Positions 23,301-36,900 of a stretch of 64,000 bases of DNA are shown here, in pieces. The translations under genes were made by a program, and so were the position numbers. The stretch is from Hydrangea macrophylla (Eukaryota > Streptophyta > Magnoliopsida > Cornales > Hydrangeaceae), in contig CM066994.1 in the NCBI GenBank assembly GCA_033977485.1, forward strand, positions 48,571,155-48,635,154, given 5' to 3'. Under the pieces are notes generated by a model. That model did not search any database, was not told where the DNA came from, and was given only the letters and a program-made list of their open reading frames with translations. The number at the start of each line of letters is the position of its first letter. The stretch's first letter is position 1.

Positions 23301-26300
23301 TAAGCATCCCATCTCAAATTTTGTTTCCTACACCCGTTTATCTCCTTCGTATAGGGCTTTTGTGTCCAAACTCGATTCTGTGACTGTCCCTAACCATGTG
23401 CAGGAAGCTCTTGCTGATACTAAGTGGAAACTTGCTATGGTTGAAGAGATGAATGCTCTTAAGAAAAATGGCACTTGGGAATTAGTAGAGTTACCTCGTG
23501 GGAAAAGAACAGTTGGGTGCAAGTGGGTGTTTACAGTGAAACATAGAGCGGATGGGACAGTTGAGAGATATAAAGCCAGGCTAGTGGCTAAAGGATTCAC
23601 TCAGACATATGGAGTGGACTATCAGGAGACCTTTGTACCAGTTGCAAAGATGAATTCGATCAGGATCTTATTATCCCTAGCAGCTAATTTGGAGTGGCCC
23701 TTACATCAATTTGATGTAAAAAAATGCTTTTCTCCATGGAGACTTAGAAGAAGAAGTCTACATGGATATTCCCCCTGGGTTTGAAAGTGACAAGACTACA
23801 GGGAAAGTATGTTATCTCAAGAAATCTTTGTATGGTCTCAAACAGTCTCCTAGAGCCTGGTTTGACAGGTTCTCTCAGGCCATGATTAGGTATGGTTTCA
23901 GGCAAAGCCAAGGTGATCACACTCTTTTTATTAAGCACTCTTCACAAAGAAAAGTTACTGCCCTAATTGTCTATGTAGATGACATTGTTCTTACAGGAAA
24001 TGACTTAGAAGAGATGAAATGCCTAAAATCATATCTTGCAAAAGAATTTGAAATTAAAGACTTGGGAAATTTGAAATACTTCTTGGAAATTGAAGTGGCC
24101 AGATCCAAGGAGGGGATATTTATCTCTCAGAGGAAGTATGTTCTTGACTTACTCAAGGAGACGGGCATGCTAGGATGTAAAGCCCTTGATACTCCTATGG
24201 ACCCAAATGTGAAACTTGAAAAAGATCCAGGTGGGGAACTGGTTGATAAAGAAAGCTACCAGAGGTTAGTAGGAAAATTGATTTATTTGGCTCATACTAG
24301 ACCCCATATTGCATTTGCTGTTAGCGTGGTTAGTCAGTTTATGCATAATCCTAAGCAACCTCATCTGGATGCTGTACTCCGAATTGTGAGGTACCTAAAA
24401 TCAACGCCAGGGAAAGAGTTATGTTTTACATAACATGGCCACACCGGTGTTGAGGCCTATACTGATGCAGACTGGGCCGACTCCATAACAGACAGAAGGT
24501 CAACCACGGGTTATTGTACATTTGTGGGTGGTAATTTAGTGACTTGGAGGAGTAAGAAGCAATCAGTGGTAGCTAGGTCTAGTGCTGAAGCAGAGTTCAG
24601 GGTCATGGCTCAAGGAGTGTGTGAACTGCTTTGGATAAGAATTATCTTGTCAGATCTTGGTTTTGGACCAGAGGACTCTATGAAGTTGTATTGCGACAAT
24701 AAAGCTGCTATTGATATTGCCCACAATCCAGTTCAACCTGATAGAACGAAGCATGTGGAAATTGATAGGCATTTTATCAAGGAGATCCTGAACAGTGGGT
24801 GCATTTGTACTCCGTTTGTGAGAACAGGAGATCAGTTAGCAGATGTTCTAACAAAAGGCCTAGCTAGTCGTCAATTTCACTTCATCCTCAGCAAGCTGGG
24901 CATGAGAGATATCTTCGCACCAGCTTAAGGGAGAGTGTTGAGAATTAATTAGTTTTATTTTATTTTGTTATATTTTGTACCTAAGGGTACTCTTGTAATT
25001 TACCCATGAGGTTTTACATCTGATTAATAAAAGAGAGAGTTGCAATTGCACTCTCTAAGCTTTCTCTAAATTTAACAAGTTTTGCACTAAAAAAAGTGTT
25101 TCTCCCTTTTATCTCAACACTTAAACAGGCTATAAATCTTTTTTCTTTTTCTTTTTCTTTTTTGGTTAAAAGAAAGCTAGACAAACGAAATCCAAATATT
25201 CACCAATTAAGTGCATTACTCGCTCACTACTGTGATTTAGTGTTTGAAACATGCTATTTTGCAGCAATGCACCTGTAGTTGACATATTTTTAATTAAAAA
25301 GTCGTACATATGCACATATATAAATATATGCACACACTCCAACATACAAGTATGTCAATGAAATTCGACAGTAGTTTGCATAACTTGTTAATGTAATGCT
25401 TATAGAATATATATACAATATATTCATAGTTTCATACACATGAATATGCGTATAACATTCTTTTATTTTATTTTTTTGGTAAGTAGCTATTCATTCAGAT
25501 AGCACCAAAAAGTAAATTTATGTATAACCAATATTCTTGTTTAAGTGCATGTTTATGCACGTATTCTATCATCGATCTTAGATATATATTCTTGGAAATT
25601 TTAAATTTTATCATATTCATTTACTTTTTTTTAACTATTCCTATATCTTAAGATTATGTTTATTTAAAACTAGTTCGACCGGTTCATCCAGCTGCTGAAG
25701 TCTGAACCATCCCATGATGGATTCACTCTCTCCTGTTTGGTTCTGATAACTATGACTGCGCTAGTGTGAAGATTGATTGTATTCATATTGAGGGAAATGG
25801 TAGATAGCATGTGAGTGACACAGTGCTATTAGAAAGCAGACTTGGGAAATAAGATTCATACAGCCCTCTCCAAATAGTTCGGGACAAGACTTTGTCAAGT
25901 TGAGTTGAAGTTCAGCATAGAACAACATTTGGTTGCCACCATCTGGTCACTTTTATATATATATATAAATAAATAAAGCTCTGTCTTGAATGTTTCTACT
26001 TTGCAATATTGAGCAACTTTGAAGTATGGCCATGCTGGAGTTACACCATTCCAATATCAACTTAGGTAATTCTCACAGCTGCTGCTTGAATAATTTATCC
26101 AGATCATCGTAGCTATCAAATTTTATCTTCTCTGGGAAATGTATATTCTCTTGCCCTTAAAATGCACTAAGAGCCTGTTTCGGATAGCTTTCTCAGGGCC
26201 AACAATCATTTATAAGTGATAGTTTAACAAGCTGTGACTGTTTGGACTCGTCTTTTCACAGCTTTTTGAAAAAAACTGATTCCTGTTTTAAGCTAAAAAC

Positions 26301-29300
26301 AGTTTTTTAAGGATCAGTTTTTCACAGCTTTTTAAAAAAATCTGATTCCTTTTTAAGCTAAAAACAAATTTTTTAAAAGCTCCAATTTTAGCTTGTTAAT
26401 CTCTTATTCCAAAGAGCGATTTATTAAAAGCTAACCAACGGACTCTAAGACTTGCTCTTAATTTGATTACCCGCAAAGATACAAAAGTAGCACACTTGAA
26501 GGAATTGAGACGACTTACCTGACTCACAGAGCCTGATGATATCAGAGGAACCAAACCACAATCGGATAAATGCACGGAAAGCTCATCGTCAAGGAGAATA
26601 TTGGCAGACTTGAAGTTTCTGTGAATAATAGGTGGCTCACAGACCTCATGCAGATACCTTCATCACATTGACCAATCAAAAATAGTTAGCATTCTCACGC
26701 AAGTATTGATGCAAGTGTAAAACAAGCAAGTTACAAAAGAACATTGAACAATCAAAAATAGTAAAAGTTTATAGGTGGAAGATCTCACGCAAATAAAGAT
26801 GCAAGTCTAAAACAAGTAAGTTACAAAAGAAGTGTCCTACCCTCCCCTTGCCTTTTCATGCCTATAAGTAAAAAATTCCGGGCTACAATAAAAGAAGAAA
26901 GAAATGAAGCCAGGTCTAGGACTAAAGTGTTTTGAGTTTCATCTGTCCGCGGGGTTGTCTTCACTTTCTGTATAGAATGAACACTTCACTTAGGGTACCG
27001 TGTTTGTGTCGGACACCGGCATGTGCCCCCAGTTGCCGGACACGGGAGAAAAAAGTGTATTTTTTTTTAATATCGGACCACGCCATTCGCGCAACTGACA
27101 TGGCCGAGAATGGGAGTGGACGCGGCATGGTGGCTACGCTTAATATACATTCAAAATTTGGATGTGTTAGTGTAAATATAATAAAATGGGAGATAAGTAA
27201 TGGATAGCACGGAATATTTTATAATAAACTAAAAAGGTATAATTTTTACCCGCCGTGTCCTAGCCACTTCTGTATCCTACATTTTTAAGGTTTGTCATGC
27301 CTCTATATCCATATCGTGTCGTATCCGTGAACATAGTTCAATTTCAGCTCTAACTCATTACTTTGATTAACTACTCTTCAGGCACCAATCACCAATTTTC
27401 AGTAGCTCTCAAGCTCCGCTCAAATGCTCAAATCAACCAAAGCGAACCGGCCATTGGTTCTTTCAAGTGACAAGAAAAAGAATCCAATGCAGTGATGTGC
27501 ATTGGATGAAGATCAAAAAAAAAAGGAAAGAAAGAGAAGACTGTATAAATCCAGATCATGGGATCTGACATGAACATTGACAATTAAGCCCTTCAAGATC
27601 CAATTGTTGCGCTATATCCACATCATACCATATGAAACAGTAAGAACAAGCATTTCATTAAGACTAATACTCACAGAAGAAATTAGACTTGCGAACGGAA
27701 TCAAACATGTGGTATTTACAGACGAAGTATTCCATTATTGGGGAAAGATTCAACGTACTTCTAAGGTCAAATCAGGATAAACTAGAACAGAAATAAAGCA
27801 TTGGGTAAAACTCTTCCTGGTGTCAAGGTAACATCTATGGATAGTAGTCAACTCCCGGAGAAGTGTAGAAGAATGGCAGCTATTTTGGGACATACAATGC
27901 ATGATAGTCAATAGACGCATGTGTTGTTAAGTTACCAACTACTCCAAAAGCTTAAGCTGTTAGAGAATGGCCTAACAATGTATATCAAGCTTCAACACCC
28001 TCCCTCACGTGCAACCCCGACTTGCACGTGGAGAACAAACAAGCCAAGCTTCATCACAGTGGAGACAAATAACAAAGTGCAAATATGCACAACAAAGCGG
28101 GGATGGAAAGTCGAACCCAGGACCTCCCACAAACAAGGCTCTAATACTATGTTAAGTTACCAACTACTCCAAAAGCCTAAGCTGTTAGAGAATGGGCCCA
28201 ACAATGTACATTAAGCTTCAACAACATGAACATTAAGCTTCAACTGGGTTCTTCTACTCCACCTCTTAGAAAGAAAAGAACTTTAATCAAAATACTTGAC
28301 AAAGAGGACAAACCTGCATTGGGATGGGAACCCCTCTTCTCTACAGGAAATAAATTTCAGCGAGACATAATTCATTTGAACAACATTATGCAAAAAAATT
28401 GCATTGTGCTTATGGAAGTCTCTTCTCTTTCCCCTGACTTAAAACAGTTTATCTTGTAAGGCCCAGCTCATTCAACTCCTTAAAACCCAAGTGTTAAAGA
28501 GAAGGGAACTAAAGCCTTATAAACCGCACAGAGGGGCCATAAATGGGCGATGTGGGACATTCCAACACACCCCCTAGACCACAGGAGTCGGACACTCGGC
28601 ATACCCTGTACCACAACAGCCGGACAATTGGCACGCCGGATAACAAGCCCAACCAAGCTCTGATACCACTTGTAAAGCCCAGCCCATTCAACTCCTTAAA
28701 ACCGAGGTGTTAAGGAGAAGTGCACTAAGGCTTTTAAACCGCATAGAGTGGACATAAATGGGCGATGTGGGACATTCCAACAGTTTACCTCTAGCATTTC
28801 TAAGTTTTCTTCGATGGACCAGTGATACAGAATCATCTCCTGAATATTGAGTGCCTCCTATGTTAATGAGCCAAGGTAGGTAGACTCAGGTTTGTTCGTG
28901 CTCAGCTCATCAAAATGACCCACAATTACTTCTTTCAAGGTTGGATCAATCCTATTGACGAACAAACACAAACAAAGTTGCTAGCCAATGAAGACAGAAC
29001 ACTATCAACAGTTAACTACTTTAAAGCCCTATGAACCATGTTATGGGTCAAGGGACCCACCTTGGATGCCTCCAACCCAAAATTATTAACTCAGACTCTA
29101 TCAGGCGGCTCAATTTCGCAGTCTTTGATTCACTGTGGTTAAAATTAGTTTTAACCATCTGTATCTTTTTATTCTTGTTCCTACTTCCAGGAAATATTTT
29201 TTCATAAATTCTCATATTAGTAGAGTATTCCGGGGTCCCCGGCCAGAACCACACACGCAAGTTTCCCTGTATGTGGCTCGTCCGTGCTTTCCGAGGCACT

Positions 29301-30913
29301 GCCTGTGACTCAGCATGGGAGAAGGGGGCGGAACTGCACACTTTCGTGTTCAGAGCATTGTCCGAGTGAGTAGGCAGCGCCTACCAAGCAAAGCTTTCTT
29401 GAAGAGGCTGCGCTGGTTCCTTTTCGGCGCTCGCCCTTTATGTTGGGGCAAGGCAAGCCCTAGGAAAGTCAAGGTTGGCTCCCAGCTCCATCTCGGCTAG
29501 CATCCTGCTCTCGAGGGGGTGGGGTCCTGGAGCGAACTACTCATTGCTGTCTTGCCCCAACCCAAGGAAGGGCATTTGGTGAGGAGCATTGTTTTGAGGG
29601 AGGGAAAGCGCGGTTGACAAACCACTCGAGGAGGCGACTGGACTGGAGTGCTTTCATCAAATGATGCATGTGGGCTGAGCCATTCCCATCCCTAGTGGTG
29701 GCCCGATTTGGCCTCTGACATAGACAAACCTTATTTTGATAGTTAACCGAGTTAACATCCATGATGTCCTACTACTTGACCCTTTTTGTTCCCTTTCCTT
29801 TTATTCCATAGTTTTTGGGAAAAGCACTTCCCCGACCTCATCTACTTAAATGCAAAATGTGATAACTTAGAAGAATTGATCGCAAAGGTTGAAAACATAA
29901 GCTGTAAATCCAAAATTGGGAAGTTAACAAGCACAGTTAGAAACAGTAATTACCATAGGTTTTCCAAATAACAACATATTACATAAAATAAAAACACGTG
30001 TACAGTGTTAAAAATGAAGAAAATAACAATTTAACACAAGTTTCATGCAACATAAAGGCTTAAAATGTTGAAAGTCTTCCAGTTAAAACATCAAAGTTCA
30101 AAAATATGATCTGTGAATCATATTAAGTCGTGAAACATATCGGATTGTATGAAACTCGATTTGACTCGTATGAAGAGTCCAATTCTAAAAACCACATAAT
30201 CATTTTTTTTTTACTATGGAATATTACATTGTTTTAGTTTTCTTTTTCAGTAGTAATAAAGTGATTACAGTGTTGCTTGACTTACTCTAAGGCTCTTGCA
30301 CCTCCAAGTGCCATCCGAATTCGGGTATTCCACGACAGATTTTTCTTAAATTCATCATCTGAGTGCAGTGCATCCTGTAGTGTCCCAGCACTGCAATACT
30401 CATAGATCAGAAGCCTTTGACTATGTTCTGCACAATAACCCATGAGCTCGACAACATTAGCATGTCGAATTTTATCTATACTGTTCACCAGATCAAGAAA
30501 CTCATCATCTTTCTGCTGACTTGAAGCCCTTTTGTCCAATTTCTTGACTGCGAGTAACTATACAAGTATTCAAACGATCAAATGTCAGAATTGAGAGCTA
30601 ATCTGCATGAGGGCTAATTTTCTTGTGAATTAATCTGTGCACTTGCATAGACTGTTAAATAATATAGGTGACAACAAATGCATGTGTGAGTGTGTGTGCG
30701 TGAAGAGAGAGAGAGAGAGAGAGAGAGAGAGGTGCAATCAGGGAAATACTGAACAAAGTGTGTAGTATAAACAAATCAGAGTTTACTATCAGCATCCAAC
30801 AAGAAACACTGGTACATTAACTCAATCTCAACTAACCATAGCTTTGGGCAATAGTTAACTGAGCATCACTCAACTCTCTGAACTCCAACCACACCCCACC
30901 CCAACATACACAC

Positions 30914-30949
<36 letters not shown>

Positions 30950-33900
30950 TGGTCAATTATGACTAAATAATTTGGCTAGTTCAAGAATGTTTCTGAAACA
31001 AATAAGCACATGAGAGGCTCATCAAAATTCCTGGCAAGGGGATAAATTTCTTAGAATATTAGAAAAATATCTCGCAACATAAATGTTATCGTTTTCATAA
31101 AGATTATAGTACAGCATCTAAAACTTGAAAATCCTCCTCTCACAACTTAAAACTTACTAACAAGAGAAGCGGAAAGGGGTTGTTTCTCTCTTCTCATCTC
31201 TCCACTTTTCTCAATCCAAACATACAGGAACCACAAATATTCAGCAAAGTGGCCTCAACAAATGAATCAACTAAGATCAAGAATTATACCTTTCCATCAG
31301 GAAGCTGTGCCCTATAAACACTTCCAAGCATGCCGCCTCCAATAAGATTTTCCTGAGAAAAGCTGTTTGTATATTGCTGAAGAGATGCAATTGTGTAGGA
31401 CTTCACAGATGTTGAAACATTCAGAGGTTTTTTGGACGGCTGTCCCGTAGGTACTGCAGCAGGCGCGATCGGCTTAACAATGACTTTTTCAAAATGAGGT
31501 GCTGGTGGTGGTGCTGGTGGCGGTGGAGGCCGCGGTGGAGGTGGTGGTGGTGGCGCGATGAAATCAATATCATATCTGCTCATATCTATCCCATGATCGT
31601 CCTGCTTTGGTACTGCACTTATTCTTTGCATATTTAGCTCCTGCACATTCTGTGGCATTGGAATCAAACTCATTCTTCTCTGCCCTGTTTTATGCTCTTC
31701 CTTTGGCCTTACAACTGCCAATTTTGAATCTGTTCAAAGAAATAAAGAAAGCTATTTATGGATCATGGAAAATCTCATTCTTACAACTTATGAGCAGCAT
31801 GGTACGCTTCAATTCTTTCAAGCCGTTTTGAGTTTCATGCAACCTGAAACGATTCATAATTTGGAACTTTAAGTTTTAGATTTGAAGTAGAAAACTTTCA
31901 ACATTTTGAGCCTTGACATTGCATGAAGCTGTTTTGTTAAGCACTGTGTTTTCTTATGTATACACTACCTACAAATATGACAAATATGTTATTTTCCAAG
32001 AAAAAAGAATCTTAGCGAACATAAATTTGGAAAGCCTACCACGATTTGATTCACGATTTTAACAACGAAAATTAACCTAACTTGTGTTACCTTTCTCAGT
32101 TTGATTGCTTGGTTGAACAAATGGTCCATTGTCATTAGTATTCTCTCTGCCGCCTATATATGGAGCTATTTCATGGCGCTTGGGAATTCTGTCAACTTCT
32201 TGCCTTCTGCTGCAACACTTTGGCATAAAAAGTAGAAGTCCCAGCACCAAAATTATCAATAGTAGCACCGCAGCAATTGATATCCACACAACCTTTTTGG
32301 TAGTTAAGAATTTCTTTGTGCTTTTAGAATTTGATTCCTCAGGCACTGATGGTCCATCAGCTTGCTTCCCATGTGTTTGCTCAGAAGATGGTGTCCCAGA
32401 ATGTGGTGGTGCCGGTGATGGAGTTGCGGTGGATAAGGGTGGAGGTGACGGAGAAATAGTACTGTTCAAAAGGTTCCCATCATTTCTGCATGATAAAATC
32501 AAAATTAGCTAGAAAATAACACAAAGTGGCGACTGAAAATATACAGTACCAGTTGTGGAATTGTAAATAGATTTGCAAAATTATTAATAATGGTCTTGAA
32601 TCATGAATAGTAAGATTCACCCTCTTAGAAAGAGTAATAATATATAACTGTCCTGAGTTATGTTCATAATACACTAGTACCCCTCACGTTTCCGGAATAA
32701 CATCTACCTCCTTATTTTTGAATTCCGTTTTACAAAGGTACCCTTAATACTAAACAAGAAATAAATCAACACTAATGAAACAAAGAAAAGAGTTTTTCTT
32801 TCGCTTCCCTCACTAAATCCATGAACCAAACAGACCCTAAGGGCCTTGGTTGTGAGAACCTTCAAGCTTCATTCCCCTTTCACGTAAAAAGTATGGGAAG
32901 CTAGGAATCACCCAAAAAAAAAAAACTTTTAGATCGTTTGCTGACATGACCTTAATCGCTACTTAGATTTAAGGGACTTGTACTTCATTGAGAGTCTCTA
33001 CTGATGTAGTTCTTTCAACATAACACTAAAATTTTCATCAAATTTCTACATCTAAATCAACTACCGATGACATACCAAATATCTTCCCAGACTTGATAAA
33101 CAAAGAGATAATGGTGGATTGATCACAAATGTAACCCCCACATTGACTGCAAACAAAAAGAAAATTACTCCCTCTGTCCCATTTTAAGAGTCCTAGATGC
33201 CATTTTTTGGTGTCCCATTTTAAGAGTCCTCTTTGAAAAGTTAAAGCACTTTAATACACACTTTCCAAGTTTGTCCTTTATTGTATACAACTTTTCCATC
33301 TCTTTCATTGATGTGACATTAGAATTTTGAATTTCCAAAGGGGCAATATTGGAAAGTAGAAAATCTGACAAAAATCAAGATGTCCCCTTAATAAGTTGGA
33401 ATTCCCAAAAGAGACTTTTAAAAAGGGACGGAGGGAGTATCATATTGTGGCACTTACTTGAAATTAGGGATGCTCAACAGCTTATCGGGTATTGGCCCGG
33501 AAAAGAGGTTATTCTCTATGTTCCTAGTGAAAAGAGTGGATAAAACAAGAAGTCGAAGTCAGGAAAGTATGAAATGGCAGAATCTTGTCCTATCAACCTC
33601 TGAAAAGTACTTATATGGCCATTGTCAAGAACATAAGCATTCCAGAAAAATACAGTTAACAAAAGTCACATGGATTAGAAGAGTACAAATCTCTGAGGGG
33701 AAGATCTTGCAAAACATCAAGGGTCCCAGAAAGCTGATTGTTCTGCATATGGCTGCCATGTAAGAAGTCAGCAATTTTAGCATAGATAGAGATCCTAAAT
33801 GCAAAATAAGTGGCCTTGATGAGATAAATTACTCACAAGGTGGTCAGGGATGATAAAGTGTCCAGTGAGGGTGGCAATTGCCCACTCAAGTTATTACTAG

Positions 33901-36900
33901 ATAGATCCCTGCACCAAGATAAATAAATGGCCCAATAAATTTATTAACTAACCTGAACGCTCCGTTTGTTTCAATGTTTCGAGATATATTTTAATAGTGA
34001 AAAAACAATGTAGCTTTAAGCTCTTTGACAAGGAAAAATATAGTTTCTTAACACTAACGCGTACTAATATTAGTGCATATGAACACAAGGATAGAAACAA
34101 CACGTCCATGCATGTATGTACGTGTATGTATGCAGAATTATGTGTATCTGCATATATACTTCTATTTATATACATACATGTTGCCTGGTTGAGCATTTCA
34201 CTTTTAAGTATTCTTCCGGAAAATGACTTAAGGGAATTTCAGCTTTTTAAGCCACTTTCATTTCCCTGGATATCTTCGGAAAACATTTTAAGACAACCAA
34301 ACACCGGATGATGCTAAAAAATAATCCAGAAAAGTTTTACGTCGAAACAAACGGGGCAGCAGTATACTCGGAAATGAAAAGCTTGCCAAAAGCTGAGTCC
34401 TACAGATTGACTAGCCCCACAAGGCCCTGAAAGGCATCTGGTATTTCTCCAGTTAACTGGTTGTTGTTTAGAGACCTGAAATAGATAAAAATTATAGCTC
34501 AAAGAAAATATAGTTAAATAAGGCTTGGAGAAACATCCATCAAACATCCATACAAACACCAGAGTAACAAAAGCTTACATAGCTGACAGTTGAATTAGAG
34601 AGGATAAAGAAGTTGGGATGCTCCCAGTGAACTGGTTATCTGAAATAAAACTGCCAAGGGTAAAAAAAATCATTTTTTTGAAAAGTATGCAAGCACAAAA
34701 ATAAGCTATAGACTCCAAGCTTGCAACATTACTAAGGGCCAGTTTGGAATCACTCTGAAATGCTCGTTTAGGTCCAAATGTGCTCCTGGGCCACAAAATG
34801 CATATAATAGCTAGTTTTGATTAATTTAGAAGCATTTTAGAGCCCCAAAAGCACATATTGGCAAAAGCAGGTCTAATGATGCTTAAGCAAACATGAAGCA
34901 GCCATCGAGCCATTCTGATTATGGCTTCTACTTCTGATTTTTCTCTGCCTATATGCAAAAGCCACTGCCAATCCAAACAGGCCCTTAGCATTCAATAGAT
35001 TGAATGCAGCATTTGTTTCCTAAATATTTTGGTAGAACATACAAGTTCTGCAAGGTGAGAGGAAGACTAGATGGAATACTACCCCCAATGTGGTTATTGC
35101 TCAGATCTCTGCCACAAAATGATTGCACAAACTTTAATACCATCAATAGATAAATCCGACTTTTTCTCATAAAAAATATAAATAAAAATAAATTAGAAAA
35201 CTATAATATAATATGGATAGGATGAAGCAATGGCTGAAACACCCTCCCCAACACCTCTAAGATGAGTACAGATGGGTAAAACTCTGCAAGCATCCTAGCT
35301 TGTGTGGATTAGACAAGAAGGTGACTCAATCTGGCCCCAATGATATGACTATAATTATCCAAAGTTCCAAACCGGTGGACTAAGGCTTTGTTTTGCTTGC
35401 AGATTTACAGAAGGAAAACTAATTCCCTCGTGTTTTCCTTCATGCTTAAATAACAAGTGTGAAGTAAGAATAAAGGAAGGGAAATGAATCATAAAATCCA
35501 CAATGTTTAATTTATTTCTCAACTTGTTTTCTTTTCCTACTTATTTTCCTCACCATTTTCTTCATTAACCAAACAAAGGAAAAGGATTTCCTCTATTTTT
35601 TCTTTTCTTTCCCTCACTAAATCCATTAACGAAACAAAGCCTAAGAGAAGTAGATCCAATATACAGGGTTCACCATGTGAACGGTGGGTTTATTAAATGT
35701 AACCCTCCATCCCTGAACCTTGGAAGATTAATATTTCTATGTCAAAAGATCACTAAACACCAAAATCCTCGGAAGAGTCTATAAATTAAGTAATTTCACA
35801 CGACTCTATCAAGTCCTCCATTATCCCAGAGACAGAGACAGAGACAGAGACAGAGAGAATAACACTTACATTGCTTTGATAGAAGAAAATGATGCCAAAT
35901 AATTACCCAGTTCACCTTCCAAATTAGCACCATTAAGAGTTCTGCAAAACCAGATAGTCATAAGAAGATCGAGAGTGACATTCCATCAGCAAAACGATAT
36001 TCAACAAGAGAAGAATTTCCATACATTGAATTTATGTTTGTGTCAATACATTGAACGCCTTGCCAAGCATCAGCACATGGGTCTCCACCAGTAGGAACCC
36101 ATCCAGGAAGAGGAGGGGATCCAAGGGCAGCATATAAATTATTAATCGCAGCAACTAATCCAATTAAAACAGTCTGACAATAAGTATGCAGAAACACAGA
36201 AACTCACAATATGAAATGAACACGTGAACTGATAGTAAGATATAAACGAGCAAAGCATAAAATAATAGGAAGCACTGGTGCATCTACGAGGATGTGGATG
36301 CAAGAATGCAAGGGATTGTCAATTTTTTAAAAAAAAAAAAAATCTAGGCTGCTGTTGAGGGGGGGGGGAGGGCACTTGCATAAAATATTAAAAATGTACT
36401 ATTATTTAGTTATGTAAAAAATATCCTTTAACAACATGCTGTTGATCTTTTATGTAATCAAGACATGAATAACAATTAAAGGCTACACAAGCAACACTAG
36501 CCAACCCCCATCATTCTTAAACCAAGCTCACAATTTTAAAAATTAAATTAGAGACCCCGTTCTTTAAAACAAACAAATTAGAACAAACACTCTGTTGCTC
36601 CCACAAGGATCCACGTGGGTGCGAATGTACAGTGTGGATTTTGTAAGCACCCGTCCTTCCTTGATCAAATTGTACAAAATGATCGCAGGATAGGTACATT
36701 TTTGCTGAAATGTGGAGATAAATAGAATATTCTTGACTCTTGAGAACATAAAAGAAAGAAAAGGAAATTCCACCAACCATAAGCTTGGCTGCAAAGTATA
36801 TAGAGGGAAATAGTAGAGAAAACATCATACAAGCAAGAAATTGCAGAAACTGAATAATTATTAGACAAATGTACCAATGAGCAGGTAATCGAATTGACGA

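Larger units (their letters stand above)
14606..25077 (+). mobile_element. Outer copia element in SRF intron 13 (split by a second copia)
   Basis: Paired 142-bp LTRs (14606-14747 and 24936-25077) begin TGTTGAGAATTAATTAG and end AAATTTAACA. AGTTT flanks the whole at 14601-14605 and 25078-25082. Without the inner insert (5174 bp plus a 5-bp duplication) it would be about 5.3 kb, the size of short-LTR Ale-type copia elements. The LTRs look identical by eye, but pol carries a frameshift and a nonsense codon, so it is not autonomous. It is antisense to the SRF gene. Confidence 0.93.

Noticed and set aside
27577..28459. Several ORFs of 67-97 codons in intron 12
   Set aside because: They overlap TRIM elements and intron DNA and show no homology that I recognise.
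29048..29500. ORFs on both strands in the GC-rich island
   Set aside because: No domain recognised; high GC alone lowers stop frequency.
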